Shown piece after piece: positions 34,286 to 43,631 of a stretch of 64,000 nt of DNA (the stretch's first letter is position 1; every line of letters begins with the position of its first letter). The stretch is from NCBI RefSeq assembly GCF_002237595.1, contig NZ_CP022529.1, forward strand, positions 4,680,001 to 4,744,000. Direction: 5' to 3'. The DNA is from Labrenzia sp. VG12 (lineage in GTDB: Bacteria; Pseudomonadota; Alphaproteobacteria; Rhizobiales; Stappiaceae). Made by a program: the position numbers and the translations under genes. The notes under the pieces are model-generated. The model was not told the DNA's origin. It was given only the letters and a program-made list of their open reading frames with translations, and did not search any database.

Positions 34286-35728
34286 ATGACAGATGTTAGC
34301 GACACGGATGCAACAACTGGCAGCGCGGGAAACAGGCCTCCACCTTTCCGGCCGCGCGCATTTCTGAACTCACCCGGTGTCAAATTTGTTCTGATCGGCA
34401 TTCTGACCGTCATGCTCATGGTGCCGAGCCTGTTTGTGTGGATCCTGGTCGAGGAACGGGCCGACCGGGCCAGGGAGGTCGCCCGGGACATCGCCGGGTC
34501 CTGGGGTGGTACCCAGGAAATCAACGGGCCGTATCTGGTTGTGCCCTTCAGCGAAACCGTGACGATCGGCACCGGAGACCGGGGCAGAACCGAGGTGCAT
34601 TGGCACACGGCGGTTCTCTTTCCCGAGAAGCTGGATGTATCGGGGGACCTGCAGGTCGAGGAACGCTGGAAGTCGATCTATTCTCTGCCCGTTTATTCCG
34701 GGGCTGTGCAGTTGAGCGGCCGGTTTGGTGCCCCTCCTTCGAACATGTTCGAACCGCAAAAGGGCGGAACCGTCGACATTGCCGCCGACAAGGCCCTGCT
34801 GGTGGTTGGTATAGGTGATGTCCGGGCGCTCAAGAACGAGGTCTCTCTGACGCTGGATGGCAACGCCCCGATCCCGTTCGAGCCCGGTCCCGGTCCGATG
34901 GTTGTCTCCAGCGGCCAGTTCAAGGCCGCTCCCGCCTCCGCTTCGTCCGGAATTAACGCCGCCGTCCCGCCGCTCAAATGGCGCAAGGGGTTTGCCTTTC
35001 AGGTCCCGCTGGACCTGAACGGATCGACTGCGGTCTATGTGGCACCGGCCGGTCAGAGCACGTCCGTCAACCTGTCGTCCAACTGGCCTCATCCCGGTTT
35101 CACAGGCGCGTTCCTGCCGGACGAGCGCACAATCGCGGATACGGGGTTTGAGGCCAATTGGTCCATCCCCTATCTTGCCCGCGGCATCCCGAAGACGCTG
35201 ATTACGAACCAGCTGCCGCTGCAGTCCAAGCTGCTGGGGGTGAAGTTCGTTGAACCCGTCAATTTCTACCAGACCATTTCCCGGTCTCTCAAATATGCCA
35301 TCGGCTTCATCAGTCTGACCTTTCTGGCCGTGTTTGTTCTTGAAATGCGCTCCGGTTGGCGCTTCCACTGGATCCAGTATGCCCTGGTCGGACTGGCCCT
35401 GATCATATTCTACGTGATGCTGCTCGCGCTGGCGGAGCATGTCGGTTACGGCCTTGCCTATCTCGGGGCGGCGTCTGCAGCAACTGTTCTGAATGCTGCC
35501 TATGTCGGGACTTCGCTGAAAAGCCGATCGGCCGGGGCGGTGATGTTTGCAGTGCTGGCAACCATCTTTGCCTTGTTGTTCGCCCTGATGCGCGAGCAGG
35601 ATTATGCGCTCCTGATCGGGTCGGTAATCGCCTTCCTGGCGTTGGCAGTGACCATGTTTGTCACCCAGAAGATCGACTGGACCGGGCAAGACGACACGGA
35701 GACTGCAAAGAGTGCAGCTGCGGCGTAA
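34286..35728 (+). CDS. creD: Cell envelope integrity protein CreD
   Basis: 480 aa inner-membrane protein. TM1 (about residues 31-53) is followed by a large periplasmic domain with the family segments RARxVARDIAGSWGG-like DRAREVARDIAGSWGG and NLSSNWPHPGFTGAFLP, then a C-terminal cluster of TM helices (from about 330). CreD is the effector of the CreBC regulon in enterobacteria; here no two-component genes are adjacent. Confidence 0.92.
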   Translation: MTDVSDTDATTGSAGNRPPPFRPRAFLNSPGVKFVLIGILTVMLMVPSLFVWILVEERADRAREVARDIAGSWGGTQEINGPYLVVPFSETVTIGTGDRGRTEVHWHTAVLFPEKLDVSGDLQVEERWKSIYSLPVYSGAVQLSGRFGAPPSNMFEPQKGGTVDIAADKALLVVGIGDVRALKNEVSLTLDGNAPIPFEPGPGPMVVSSGQFKAAPASASSGINAAVPPLKWRKGFAFQVPLDLNGSTAVYVAPAGQSTSVNLSSNWPHPGFTGAFLPDERTIADTGFEANWSIPYLARGIPKTLITNQLPLQSKLLGVKFVEPVNFYQTISRSLKYAIGFISLTFLAVFVLEMRSGWRFHWIQYALVGLALIIFYVMLLALAEHVGYGLAYLGAASAATVLNAAYVGTSLKSRSAGAVMFAVLATIFALLFALMREQDYALLIGSVIAFLALAVTMFVTQKIDWTGQDDTETAKSAAAA

Positions 35729-35822
35729 GGTACCGATCTGCTCCCAAGGAAAGTCAGGGCGGGCTTGCAGATCGCCTTGATTTGTTCGATATTTGTTCTC
35801 GTTCTTTTTGAGGGAGATGGAC

Positions 35823-36200
35823 ATGCATAAAAGCCGTTTGGGGGATCTGGTCATTGATTGTGAAAGCGGCGACATCGATGACCACGCCGTGTTCTGGGCA
35901 GGCGCTCTCGGCCGGGACGTCGAGGCCGCGCCGAAGAACCCGCGCTACCGGCGCCTGATTGGCAAGGACGGCGAGATCGGCATCCTGCTGCAGGCGGTTG
36001 AGCATCCTTCCCGGGTGCATCTTGATATCGAGACCGATGACCCGGAGAAGGAAGTTGCGCGGCTGGAAAAGCTCGGTGCAACCGTCGTGTCGCAGCTGGA
36101 CGGCTGGACGGTCATGGAAGCCACCAGTGGCCACCGCTTCTGTGTCGTCAAACCGCAATTGCCCGGGTTTGCAGAGATCGCCAGAACCTGGGAGAGCTGA
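35823..36200 (+). CDS. VOC-superfamily (glyoxalase-like) protein
   Basis: 125 aa, two beta-alpha-beta-beta-beta modules. HKSRLGDLVIDCESGDIDDH and HLDIETDDPEKEVARLEKLG are the module signatures of the glyoxalase/bleomycin-resistance fold. The ATG at 35823 has GAGGGAG at suitable distance; upstream ATGs at 35817 and 35793 do not. Substrate unknown. Converges on the next gene, with 16 nt between stops. Confidence 0.85.
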   Translation: MHKSRLGDLVIDCESGDIDDHAVFWAGALGRDVEAAPKNPRYRRLIGKDGEIGILLQAVEHPSRVHLDIETDDPEKEVARLEKLGATVVSQLDGWTVMEATSGHRFCVVKPQLPGFAEIARTWES

Positions 36201-36216
36201 AAGCCGGCTGCCGTAG

Positions 36217-36669
36217 TCAATCCGAACAGCGCAAAAACGCGGACAGGCGCTGTGGGGCGCCTTGAAGGACACCACTTGAGATTGCGGCAAGTTCCAGGCT
36301 GGCGGGCTGGTCGCCGATCTCATGCAGAAAATAGACCGGCTTGCCGAGGGCATAGCCACAGGCTGCCTCCATCAGCGTATTTGCACCGACATATCCGGCA
36401 ATGCCGTTCTTTTCGAAATTGGCAATGAGAACAAGGTCACCGCGTCGGATCACGTCGAAATAGTCGCTGAGATAGGTTTTCTTGAGAGCCACGGCCTCGC
36501 GGGTAGACAGCCGCGCCCAGTCAAGGCCGGCTTCGTCAGGAACCGGAGTGGTGACGGCAAATCCTTCCTGGCGCAGTTGACCGGCGAGAAGGTCCATTTT
36601 TTCCAACGCCGACAAGGAGCCGCACATCACGATGTGACGCGGCGTGTGTGTTGGGAGGGGAGTTATCAC
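36217..36669 (-). CDS. Nucleoside 2-deoxyribosyltransferase-like protein
   Basis: 150 aa from a GTG at 36669 with TGAGG upstream; an ATG 14 codons later (36627) is possible. The fold is suggested by VMCGSLSALEKMDLLAG at the N-terminus, the acidic DYFDVIRRGDLVLIAN strand, and NGIAGYVGANTLMEAACGYA followed by GKPVYFL, the usual pattern of the deoxyribosyltransferase/TIR-like nucleoside-handling fold. The enzymatic activity is inferred from the fold only. Confidence 0.7.
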   Translation of the reverse strand: MITPLPTHTPRHIVMCGSLSALEKMDLLAGQLRQEGFAVTTPVPDEAGLDWARLSTREAVALKKTYLSDYFDVIRRGDLVLIANFEKNGIAGYVGANTLMEAACGYALGKPVYFLHEIGDQPASLELAAISSGVLQGAPQRLSAFLRCSD

Positions 36670-36766
36670 GGCGGCCTCACGGTCATGTGCGGATCTGGAC
36701 GGCTGAGTTGAGTTGCCGCCAGTCCGAGATGCGTTACCTCTGTCAGCAGCGATTGGAGGATCTATC

Positions 36767-37411
36767 ATGAAGCGCATGCTGCCGCTATCTCTTGCCGCCC
36801 TTCTTGCCGGAGTGGGCGCGATTACAACTGCCAAGGCTGAAACCGCCATTCTGGCGGGAGGCTGTTTCTGGTGCGTGGAGTCGGATCTGGAGAAGCTGCC
36901 CGGGGTTCGTGACGTGGTGTCCGGCTATGCCGGTGGCAACACCCAGAACCCGACTTACAAGAACTACGAGCGCGGTGGTCATCGCGAAGTGGTCAAGGTG
37001 GATTTCGACGAAACCAGGATCAGCTACGCCGACCTTGTCGGCGTGTTTCTTCGCACCATCGATGTGACGGATGCCGGGGGCCAGTTCTGTGATCGCGGCT
37101 TTGGCTACTCTTCCGCGATCTATCCGCTGGATGAGGCTCAGGCCAGACAGGCAGAAGCCGAAATTGCAAAGGCAGAACAGGCGCTTGGTGGCAAGGTGGT
37201 CACACCGGTCGAGGCGCCCGCGGTTTTCTGGCCGGCGGAAGACTACCACCAGAGCTACTACAAGAGCCCTGTGCGGACGTTGACCCGGTTTGGCTATGTC
37301 ACGCGTGCAGACGCCTACAAGGGATATCGCAAGGGCTGCGGCCGCGATGCGCGGGTCAATGCAGTCTGGGGCAAGGAGGCCTACAAGGGATTGCCGAAGG
37401 CCGGTTCCTGA
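36767..37411 (+). CDS. msrA: Peptide-methionine (S)-S-oxide reductase, exported
   Basis: 214 aa. Repairs oxidised methionine. The catalytic motif GGCFWC is at residues 31-36 (nucleophile Cys33), preceded by a signal peptide (about 1-24, ending AKA), so this copy works in the periplasm. PVEAPAVFWPAEDYHQSYY and the resolving-Cys region GCGRD are present. GGAGGATC lies before the ATG at 36767; an upstream ATG at 36713 is not needed. Confidence 0.93.
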   Translation: MKRMLPLSLAALLAGVGAITTAKAETAILAGGCFWCVESDLEKLPGVRDVVSGYAGGNTQNPTYKNYERGGHREVVKVDFDETRISYADLVGVFLRTIDVTDAGGQFCDRGFGYSSAIYPLDEAQARQAEAEIAKAEQALGGKVVTPVEAPAVFWPAEDYHQSYYKSPVRTLTRFGYVTRADAYKGYRKGCGRDARVNAVWGKEAYKGLPKAGS

Positions 37412-37559
37412 GAACCGGCCCAAAAGTGTTCCAGATCACGATTAGGACCTGGGAAACGAAATAGAATGACAGTGTTTGCCGTAGCGTAACTTCTGCTCTA
37501 CATTTTTCGGGCAGGCTTGATCAATACGCCTTGTTCTTGCGTCACATGAGGCCGGTGTC

Positions 37560-38081
37560 ATGCTTAGTTTGTTTGGAAGCCGTTTACAGGAAGAGCCAGA
37601 ATTCATTTCAGAACTGCGGGCCGTTGAAACGGAAGACCGCCTCAGAAAGAACCTGACCGGCATGCTGGAAGATGCCGGTCTGGAAATCTGTGACACGAAC
37701 ACGCCGACCGAATTTGCCGCGGCTGCCACGGTAGCGATCATGAAACTGGTGCTGAACACGGCCGGCCGGCGGTTCGAGAGCCTGAGTTTCGAAAACCGGT
37801 TCGTGACGGGACTGTTCGGATTTATCGTGGCCCATAATCTGAGCCGCCGGACCAACGCGGACCTCGGAATTGTGCTCGGCATAGCCGGGCTTGATCTGTT
37901 CTCGCGTGAGGAAATCGACCAGGTCTACAAGCTGGGGTCTTCCTATCGTCGCCTGCGCCAGCACCGGCAGATGCATCTTGCACTCGGCGAGATCGTCGAA
38001 GAGTTTCTGTCCCATCCGGATGCGGAAGAACTCCAGAACCTCGCAACGCTCTACCGGATGTGCCTTCAGCCCGAAGCCTGA
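37560..38081 (+). CDS. Conserved-looking hypothetical protein
   Basis: 173 aa, soluble, predicted helical. There is a charged N-terminus (EEPEFISELRAVETEDRLRK) and a middle block ENRFVTGLFGFIVAHNLSRR. No known domain recognised. Single gene; its stop lies 2 nt from the convergent recQ stop. Codon use is native. Confidence 0.75.
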   Translation: MLSLFGSRLQEEPEFISELRAVETEDRLRKNLTGMLEDAGLEICDTNTPTEFAAAATVAIMKLVLNTAGRRFESLSFENRFVTGLFGFIVAHNLSRRTNADLGIVLGIAGLDLFSREEIDQVYKLGSSYRRLRQHRQMHLALGEIVEEFLSHPDAEELQNLATLYRMCLQPEA

Positions 38082-38083
38082 AC

Positions 38084-39973
38084 TTACACGCCGGCCTCGA
38101 AGGCTTCGACCACATCGAGAAATGTTTCACCATACTTCTCGAGTTTGGATTGGCCGACGCCGGAAACCGCAAGCATGGCTTCCGGCGTGACCGGCCTGGC
38201 CGCCGCGATACCGGCAAGTGTCGCATCCGGAAACACCACGTAAGGCGGCACGCTCTGATCTCTGGCAATCTGGGTTCTAAGCCGGCGCAGCCGCTCGAAC
38301 AGAAGCTTGTCGTCATGATCAAGTTCGTCTGCAATCGAGGCGGTTCGCGAGGTGCGGGTCTTTTTCAGTCCGGCCGCGCTGCGGTCCTTGCGCAGGGCCA
38401 GTCTTTCATCGCCGCGCAACACCGATCGGGCCTTCTCGGTCAGGATCAGGGCGCCGAAATGGGCGTGGTCGACATCGACAAAGCCGGCGGCCACCAATTG
38501 CCTGGCGATGGACTGCCAGGTCTTTTGCGCAACATCCTCCCCGATGCCGAAGACGGAGAGGTTCTCATGTCCGAAACGGGTTGTCTTTTCGTTGCTTTTT
38601 CCGAGCAAGACATCGATGACGTGACCGGCGCCGAACCTTTGGCCGGTCCGGTAGATGGCTGACATCAGTTTTTGCGCGGCTTCGGTGCCGTCCCAGGTCT
38701 CCACCGGTGACAGACAGGTATCGCAATTGCCGCAGGGCTCGGGATAGGTTTCGCCGAAATGTGCCAGAAGCGCCTGGCGCCGGCAGCCTGCCGTCTCGCA
38801 GATGCCCAGCAGCGCATTCAGCTTGGCGTTTTCTGCGCGTTTGACCTCGTCCGGTGCATCACCTTCCGCAATCATGCGGCGACGCTGAACAAGATCGGCC
38901 ATGCCGTAGGCCATGAAGGCTTCAGAGGGGGCGCCATCGCGTCCCGCCCGGCCCGTTTCCTGGTAATAGGCTTCCACCGAAGACGGCAGATCCAGATGGG
39001 CGACATAGCGCACATCCGGCTTGTCGATGCCCATGCCGAAGGCAACCGTTGCCACCAGGCACAGACCCTCTTCCAGCAAGAAGGCATCCTGGTTGGCCGC
39101 TCGCCGCTCCGCCGGCAGGCCGGCATGATAGGGCAGGGCCTTGACACCCTTTGACGTCAGCCAGTCGGCAATGTCTTCGACCTTCGCCCGGCTGAGGCAA
39201 TAGACGATGCCGCTTTCTCCCTCGTGCTTCTTCAGGAAATCCAGAAGCTGCTGGCGCTGATTGGTGCGCTCGACGATTTCGTAGCGGATGTTCGGCCGGT
39301 CGAAACTGGTGGAGAACACTTCCGCGTCTTCCAGCTGCAGTCGGGCCAGAATGTCCTGTTGTGTATGCGGATCGGCCGTGGCCGTCAGCGCGACCCTTGG
39401 CACGCCCGGATACCGTTCCTTCAGGCAGGAGAGAGACAGGTATTCAGGGCGGAAATCATGTCCCCACTGGCTGACGCAATGGGCCTCGTCGATGGCAAAC
39501 AGCGCGATGTCCAGCGTGTCCAGAAAGCTCCGGAAACTCTCGAGGCCGAGCCGTTCCGGCGTGACATAGAGAAGATCGATTTCGCCGCGGCGCAAGGCGT
39601 CGCGCAGCGAAAACTGTTCGTCCTGCGACAGGGTGGAATTGAAGGCGGCGGCCCTGACACCGGCGGCCGTGAGCGCGCCGACCTGGTCTTTCATCAGGGC
39701 AATCAGGGGGGAGACCACGATGCCGACACCGCGGCGGCAAAGCGCCGGGATCTGGTAGCAGAGCGACTTGCCTGCCCCGGTGGGGAACAGCACCACCGCG
39801 TCGTTGCCGGCGACCAGCGTTTCGATGACGGCCTGTTGCTTGCCCCGGAAACTGCCATAGCCGAAGACCTGCTGCAGAACCGCGAGCGGTTTCGGATCCG
39901 CATGGACGGGCGGAGCAGGGGGCGAGACGGGGGATGGGAGTTCATCCGCAGTGGTTGCAGGCGAAGCGGACAT
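38084..39973 (-). CDS. recQ: ATP-dependent DNA helicase RecQ
   Basis: 629 aa from the ATG at 39973 (640 aa from 40006; neither start has an ideal RBS). 3'-5' helicase in recombination repair. The order is: FGYGSFRGKQQAVIE (motif 0), Walker A FPTGAGKSLCYQIP, DEAHCVSQWGHDFRPEY (motif II and aromatic loop), motif VI ETGRAGRDG, the zinc-binding Cys cluster CETAGCRRQ to CGNCDTC, winged helix, and a C-terminal HRDC domain (from about residue 545). Confidence 0.95.
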   Translation of the reverse strand: MSASPATTADELPSPVSPPAPPVHADPKPLAVLQQVFGYGSFRGKQQAVIETLVAGNDAVVLFPTGAGKSLCYQIPALCRRGVGIVVSPLIALMKDQVGALTAAGVRAAAFNSTLSQDEQFSLRDALRRGEIDLLYVTPERLGLESFRSFLDTLDIALFAIDEAHCVSQWGHDFRPEYLSLSCLKERYPGVPRVALTATADPHTQQDILARLQLEDAEVFSTSFDRPNIRYEIVERTNQRQQLLDFLKKHEGESGIVYCLSRAKVEDIADWLTSKGVKALPYHAGLPAERRAANQDAFLLEEGLCLVATVAFGMGIDKPDVRYVAHLDLPSSVEAYYQETGRAGRDGAPSEAFMAYGMADLVQRRRMIAEGDAPDEVKRAENAKLNALLGICETAGCRRQALLAHFGETYPEPCGNCDTCLSPVETWDGTEAAQKLMSAIYRTGQRFGAGHVIDVLLGKSNEKTTRFGHENLSVFGIGEDVAQKTWQSIARQLVAAGFVDVDHAHFGALILTEKARSVLRGDERLALRKDRSAAGLKKTRTSRTASIADELDHDDKLLFERLRRLRTQIARDQSVPPYVVFPDATLAGIAAARPVTPEAMLAVSGVGQSKLEKYGETFLDVVEAFEAGV

Positions 39974-40084
39974 GGGCCGGCAGGTTCCTTTGCTTTCCCG
40001 CACCATGTCTTATTCGCTGTCCCAGGGCAATCAGGCTCACGCGCACCCTGTGGATGACCATTGTGTGGAAGTCTGAGCGGATTG

Positions 40085-40978
40085 TCAGAATTCCGCGTTG
40101 GGGTCTTCGGCCAGGGTTTCGGCGCAGTGGATCCGCATCTGTTCGGTCAGCTGGCCGAGATCGCCTTTCAGCCGTTCCGGACGGATCGGTTTGCCGAAAT
40201 GCACGTTGAATTTGGCGTTCTTCTTGTTGAGCAGCTCATTGAAGACCGTCATGTCGCGCAGCTCGGTGGAAACACGCGCCAGGAAATAGAAAAGGCCCGA
40301 GTTTCGCCCGCCCATGTGCATCGGGATGATCGGCGCCTTGTTCTTGCGCGCCAGGGCAAGCGCGGAGGTCATCCAGGGGCGTTCGGTCAGCTTGCCGTCA
40401 TTCCAATAGGCCAGGCGGCCGGAGGGAAACAGAACAACCACTCGTTCCTTTGAAAACGCCGCCCTGGCGATTTTCAGGGTTTCCTTGGACTTTTCCTGGC
40501 TCTTGAAATCTGCGCGCCATTCGACCGGAACGATCATGTCCGCCAGGCGCGGATTGATACGGATCGCGTCGCGATTGGCAAAAATCGACAGATCGGCACG
40601 ACGAGACTTGATGGCATCATACAGAACGACGCCATCGGCAATGCCGGTCGGGTGATTTGAGACGAGCACGACCGGTCCCTCTGCCGGAACCCGGTCCAGA
40701 CCGAGCGTGGTCACGTCGAGGGTCAAAAGCCGGCTCAGATGCGCAAACACGTCCTGGGCCTCCATGGCCGCGATCGTGTCGGCCATGTCTACAGCGGAAG
40801 AATAGCGTAATATCTTGTGCGCAAAGGGTTTTATGATCGGCCACCAGGGGCTGGCCATCACCAGCTTGCCGCGTTCGGCGATCAGGACGTCGACTATATG
40901 CTTTTCGGCAATCGGCTTCTGGGCCGCCGCCTGATGGCGCGCCGGCAAGGTGTCAGTCGTCTGGTCGGTTGTCCGCAC
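40085..40978 (-). CDS. PlsC-like acyltransferase
   Basis: 297 aa, GTG start at 40978. The acyltransferase catalytic motif appears as SNHPTGIADGV, followed by the phosphate-binding VVLFPSGRLAYWN and PIIPMHMGGRNS. These are the blocks of the lysophospholipid/glycerol-3-phosphate acyltransferase superfamily, in the hemolysin-like branch. Expected to act on a membrane lipid at the inner face; acceptor unknown. Confidence 0.85.
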   Translation of the reverse strand: MRTTDQTTDTLPARHQAAAQKPIAEKHIVDVLIAERGKLVMASPWWPIIKPFAHKILRYSSAVDMADTIAAMEAQDVFAHLSRLLTLDVTTLGLDRVPAEGPVVLVSNHPTGIADGVVLYDAIKSRRADLSIFANRDAIRINPRLADMIVPVEWRADFKSQEKSKETLKIARAAFSKERVVVLFPSGRLAYWNDGKLTERPWMTSALALARKNKAPIIPMHMGGRNSGLFYFLARVSTELRDMTVFNELLNKKNAKFNVHFGKPIRPERLKGDLGQLTEQMRIHCAETLAEDPNAEF

Positions 40979-41094
40979 AATGCACCTCTGCCCTTCGGAA
41001 CCCTGCGATACTTTTCTGCATCGTTAGCGAAATCAGCCTCTTGGTGCAAATGCTCGTTGAACAATTCGCTTATAAGGCCAGCTGGTGACGCCGC

Positions 41095-41472
41095 TCAGCT
41101 CCACAGGGAGCTGGTGAAAAGTCCCATGCAGGTCAGGAACCCCGCAAACCAGGAAATGGAGCGCGGCGTCGCCCTGTCCATCCAGTAGCAGAACACGTAA
41201 ATCAGCCGGAGCAAAACAAAAAGAACTGCGAGCCGGTCGATCCACTCCGGGTCGCCGCCCTGACTCAGGCCGACAAAAACGGCAACGGCAAACAGGGGAA
41301 AGGCCTCGAAACCGTTGGCCTGCGCACCCTGCGCCCGTGCACGGAACCCTTCGCTCCAGTAGTTCGGATCGCGCGGCCTGGCATTGTTGAACCGTTTGTC
41401 GAGCTTGGCGGGAAAGGCCGACAGGATCGGCAGGATGGCGGCAACGAGGACACACCAAAGGGCGATGGGCAT
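41095..41472 (-). CDS. MAPEG-family membrane protein
   Basis: 125 aa, four TM helices. N-terminal PIALWCVLVAAILPIL, then NNARPRDPNYW and the family core RAQGAQANGFEAFPLFAVAVF, and a C-terminal RLIYVFCYWMD. MAPEG proteins include glutathione-dependent membrane enzymes; bacterial members are mostly uncharacterised. The ATG at 41472 with GGAG upstream is favoured over 41523. Confidence 0.88.
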   Translation of the reverse strand: MPIALWCVLVAAILPILSAFPAKLDKRFNNARPRDPNYWSEGFRARAQGAQANGFEAFPLFAVAVFVGLSQGGDPEWIDRLAVLFVLLRLIYVFCYWMDRATPRSISWFAGFLTCMGLFTSSLWS

Positions 41473-41694
41473 TCGGGCACTCCACGTGGTTGTCCGGCTG
41501 GGCTGCCGGCATCTTGAAGGCAAGTCGCGACGAATAGCGGCGGTGGAAGCGCCGTTGTAGCAGGCTGGGAAAAGATATCCTCATGAATTTCCGCGGCGGC
41601 GCCTTTTTGTCATAAAGTTTTCCCGGCGGGGCGCTAGTGGGACATCGCCGACCGGCAGCTGTTCGGTCCATGATACGTCTTGAGGGATCCTGCC

Positions 41695-42138
41695 GTGCCG
41701 AAACCCACTGTCTTGTTCCTGTGTCCGGATAACAGCCTTTTGTCGCCCATGGCCGAAGCCTATCTGAATGTCAGGGGGCATGGTCTCATACGGGCCTTTT
41801 CGGCGGGTATCGACCCGGCAGCGGGATTGAATCGACACGTGAAACGGCTGCTTTCTGCCGTCGGTATCAGCGCGCAAGGCCTTTCGCCCAAGCCGGTTGA
41901 CATATTTTTGATGCCGCATGCGGAGGTGCCCGACAGGGTGATCTACCTGTCCGATCAGACGCAGCTCGCTTACCCGGCCCATTGGAAGGCAACGACATCC
42001 AGTCATTGGTGGGGCGTTGCCGGAAAGCCGCCTTTTCCGCAGAGTTTCAGTGCCTGTTCAAGCTACTTTGACAGGATCGCGGCAGCCGTCGATGAGCTGA
42101 TCAGTCCGCCGATTCCGGTTGCCACGCCCGCTGCCTAG
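41695..42138 (+). CDS. Low-molecular-weight phosphatase/arsenate-reductase-like protein with altered P-loop
   Basis: 147 aa from the GTG at 41695 (GAGGGA upstream); a TTG at 41680 would add five residues. The N-terminus TVLFLCPDNSLLSPMAEAYL aligns with the LMW-PTP/ArsC loop (CxxNxxRS-MAEA), but the phosphate-binding Arg is Leu here. The nucleophilic Cys remains. Possibly a non-catalytic binder or a protein with altered chemistry. No arsenic genes nearby. Confidence 0.7.
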   Translation: MPKPTVLFLCPDNSLLSPMAEAYLNVRGHGLIRAFSAGIDPAAGLNRHVKRLLSAVGISAQGLSPKPVDIFLMPHAEVPDRVIYLSDQTQLAYPAHWKATTSSHWWGVAGKPPFPQSFSACSSYFDRIAAAVDELISPPIPVATPAA

Positions 42139-42249
42139 GCGGGCTTCTGCCGCTGGAGACGGGCAATGTCGTCAGGTTTTTGGATTTTCGCCAAATTCTA
42201 GGCTAAGAGATGCTCCCATATTGGGACGATGGTGAGGGAATGATTCGTC

Positions 42250-42771
42250 ATGATGCGCGCGGCAAAAATTGGGTTGGTTGTTGGCTTGGTCATTTTGGCT
42301 GCTGGCTGCCAGCGCTTTTCCAGAAGCCCTAACTACGCGGCGCCGCTGCCGGCGACGCCCACCACGCCGGTGGATTCCGGCACGCTGACCCCGCTTGATC
42401 CGAACGCGCCGGGCGCGGGCCTGAATGACCCGTCGGCACAACCGTCCGATCTGGCCAGCAACCCGGTCGCCGCTCCCGCGGGGGCCAAGGAAGTCGGGCG
42501 CACCGACCTTCTGGGTGGCTGGAAGCTGACATCTGCCGGTGATAGCTGCATGGCCTTCATGACCCTGACCACCTGGTCGGGCGGCTACCGGGCAAATACC
42601 AGAGGTTGTAATACCCCTATGCTGTCCGGCATCTCCGCCTGGGATCTGAACGGCAATCAGGTGGTGTTGAAGGACGGTTCAGGCGTGATCGTCGCACAGC
42701 TTTACTCCAGCGCTTCCGGGCAGTTTAACGGTCAAACCTCCACCGGGCAGCCCATCTCGCTGTTCCGTTAA
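42250..42771 (+). CDS. Omp19-like lipoprotein with AprI/Inh protease-inhibitor domain
   Basis: 173 aa. Lipoprotein signal peptide with lipobox ILAAGC (Cys near residue 20), a Pro/Thr/Ala-rich linker (about 28-80), and a C-terminal beta-barrel domain starting LLGGWKLTSAGDSCMAFMTL with the TRGC and SGISAWDLNGNQVVLKDGSG blocks. This is the architecture of Brucella Omp19 and AprI/Inh inhibitors of bacterial metalloproteases. Outer-membrane anchoring is expected; the target protease is unknown. Confidence 0.85.
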   Translation: MMRAAKIGLVVGLVILAAGCQRFSRSPNYAAPLPATPTTPVDSGTLTPLDPNAPGAGLNDPSAQPSDLASNPVAAPAGAKEVGRTDLLGGWKLTSAGDSCMAFMTLTTWSGGYRANTRGCNTPMLSGISAWDLNGNQVVLKDGSGVIVAQLYSSASGQFNGQTSTGQPISLFR

Positions 42772-42845
42772 ACGACCTCCGCATTAATGCTGGACAATGC
42801 GCGTTATAGGTGTATATTTGCATGGCTACCGGAAAGGCTGTGCGA

Positions 42846-43631
42846 ATGTCAAAATACGAACCATTGCGGGAACACCTGGCGCGTCTGGAAGATGTGGTCT
42901 GGGCTGCCAAGCTGAACGAAGTTGAGGATATCATCGGGTCAACGCTTCCAAGAAGCGCACGGGAACACCGGACCTGGTGGGCAAATTCCGGCGGCAGCCT
43001 CGTGCACCAAAATGCCTGGCTTGATGCCGGCTGGCGTGTCGAACGCACGGATCTGATGCGCGACGTCATCGTGTTCCGGCGTCTGAGGATCGGCGGAACG
43101 GTTGCTGCGGCTGCTTCCAGCCGGGCGGAGCGACCGACCAGGGCCCCTCAGAAAGCTGCGGAAAAACGCCTGGCAAAGGAAATGCTGGCACTGCGCCAGC
43201 CGGCAACGGTCACGTTGCGGTCCGAATGGACGACGCTCGGCGACGTTCAACGAACCCCCTGTTCAAGCAACAGCATCCCCCAGGAGGGCGGCGTTCTGCG
43301 CTTTGCGGCGATGCAAGGCGACGACGTCACGACAGTTGTCGTTGCAACATTGTCCGTACACAAGGCCTATCGCAGCCTGCGCATGGAAATGAAGGGTCTC
43401 GACAACGATACGGGCAGCCAGGTTGGCCACGATCTTTGCGAAAAGGGCGGGATAGACCCGAAATCACCGATTGAATGCGACGTCGTCAAATCCGGGAATG
43501 CCTGGCTTCTGACCGACGGCCGTGGCCGCAAGGCCAACATGGATGACCAGTCGGAATGTTATCTGGTCGCCCAGTTGCTTTATCTTCAGGAGATCCAGAG
43601 TGGTCGCAAGGCGACCTTGCTCTTGCGCTAG
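42846..43631 (+). CDS. DUF7662-domain protein with unknown C-terminal domain
   Basis: 261 aa. Residues about 3-82 (KYEPLREHLARL, EDIIGSTLPRSAREHRTWWA, AWLDAGWRVERTDL) fit the DUF7662 pattern, a small domain seen alone or near restriction and defence genes. A basic Ala-rich linker (about 90-120) leads to a C-terminal domain of about 130 residues with two or more Cys that is not recognised. ATG at 42846 chosen because the domain begins there; in-frame ATGs at 42810 and 42822 exist. Confidence 0.7.
   Translation: MSKYEPLREHLARLEDVVWAAKLNEVEDIIGSTLPRSAREHRTWWANSGGSLVHQNAWLDAGWRVERTDLMRDVIVFRRLRIGGTVAAAASSRAERPTRAPQKAAEKRLAKEMLALRQPATVTLRSEWTTLGDVQRTPCSSNSIPQEGGVLRFAAMQGDDVTTVVVATLSVHKAYRSLRMEMKGLDNDTGSQVGHDLCEKGGIDPKSPIECDVVKSGNAWLLTDGRGRKANMDDQSECYLVAQLLYLQEIQSGRKATLLLR

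Noticed and set aside
34101..34289. 62-aa plus-strand ORF upstream of creD
   Set aside because: No RBS, Cys-rich random-looking composition, and it overlaps the creD start.
34370..35875. 501-codon minus-strand ORF opposite creD
   Set aside because: Charged, low-complexity translation typical of antisense to a membrane protein gene; creD fits its family.
36767..37411. msrA in an envelope redox-repair operon
   Set aside because: No msrB, msrPQ or thioredoxin-like gene is adjacent; it is a single gene with a signal peptide.
37422..37559. Possible small ORF or riboswitch between msrA and the hypothetical gene
   Set aside because: No conserved aptamer-like pairing and no ORF with an RBS was found; treated as promoter region.
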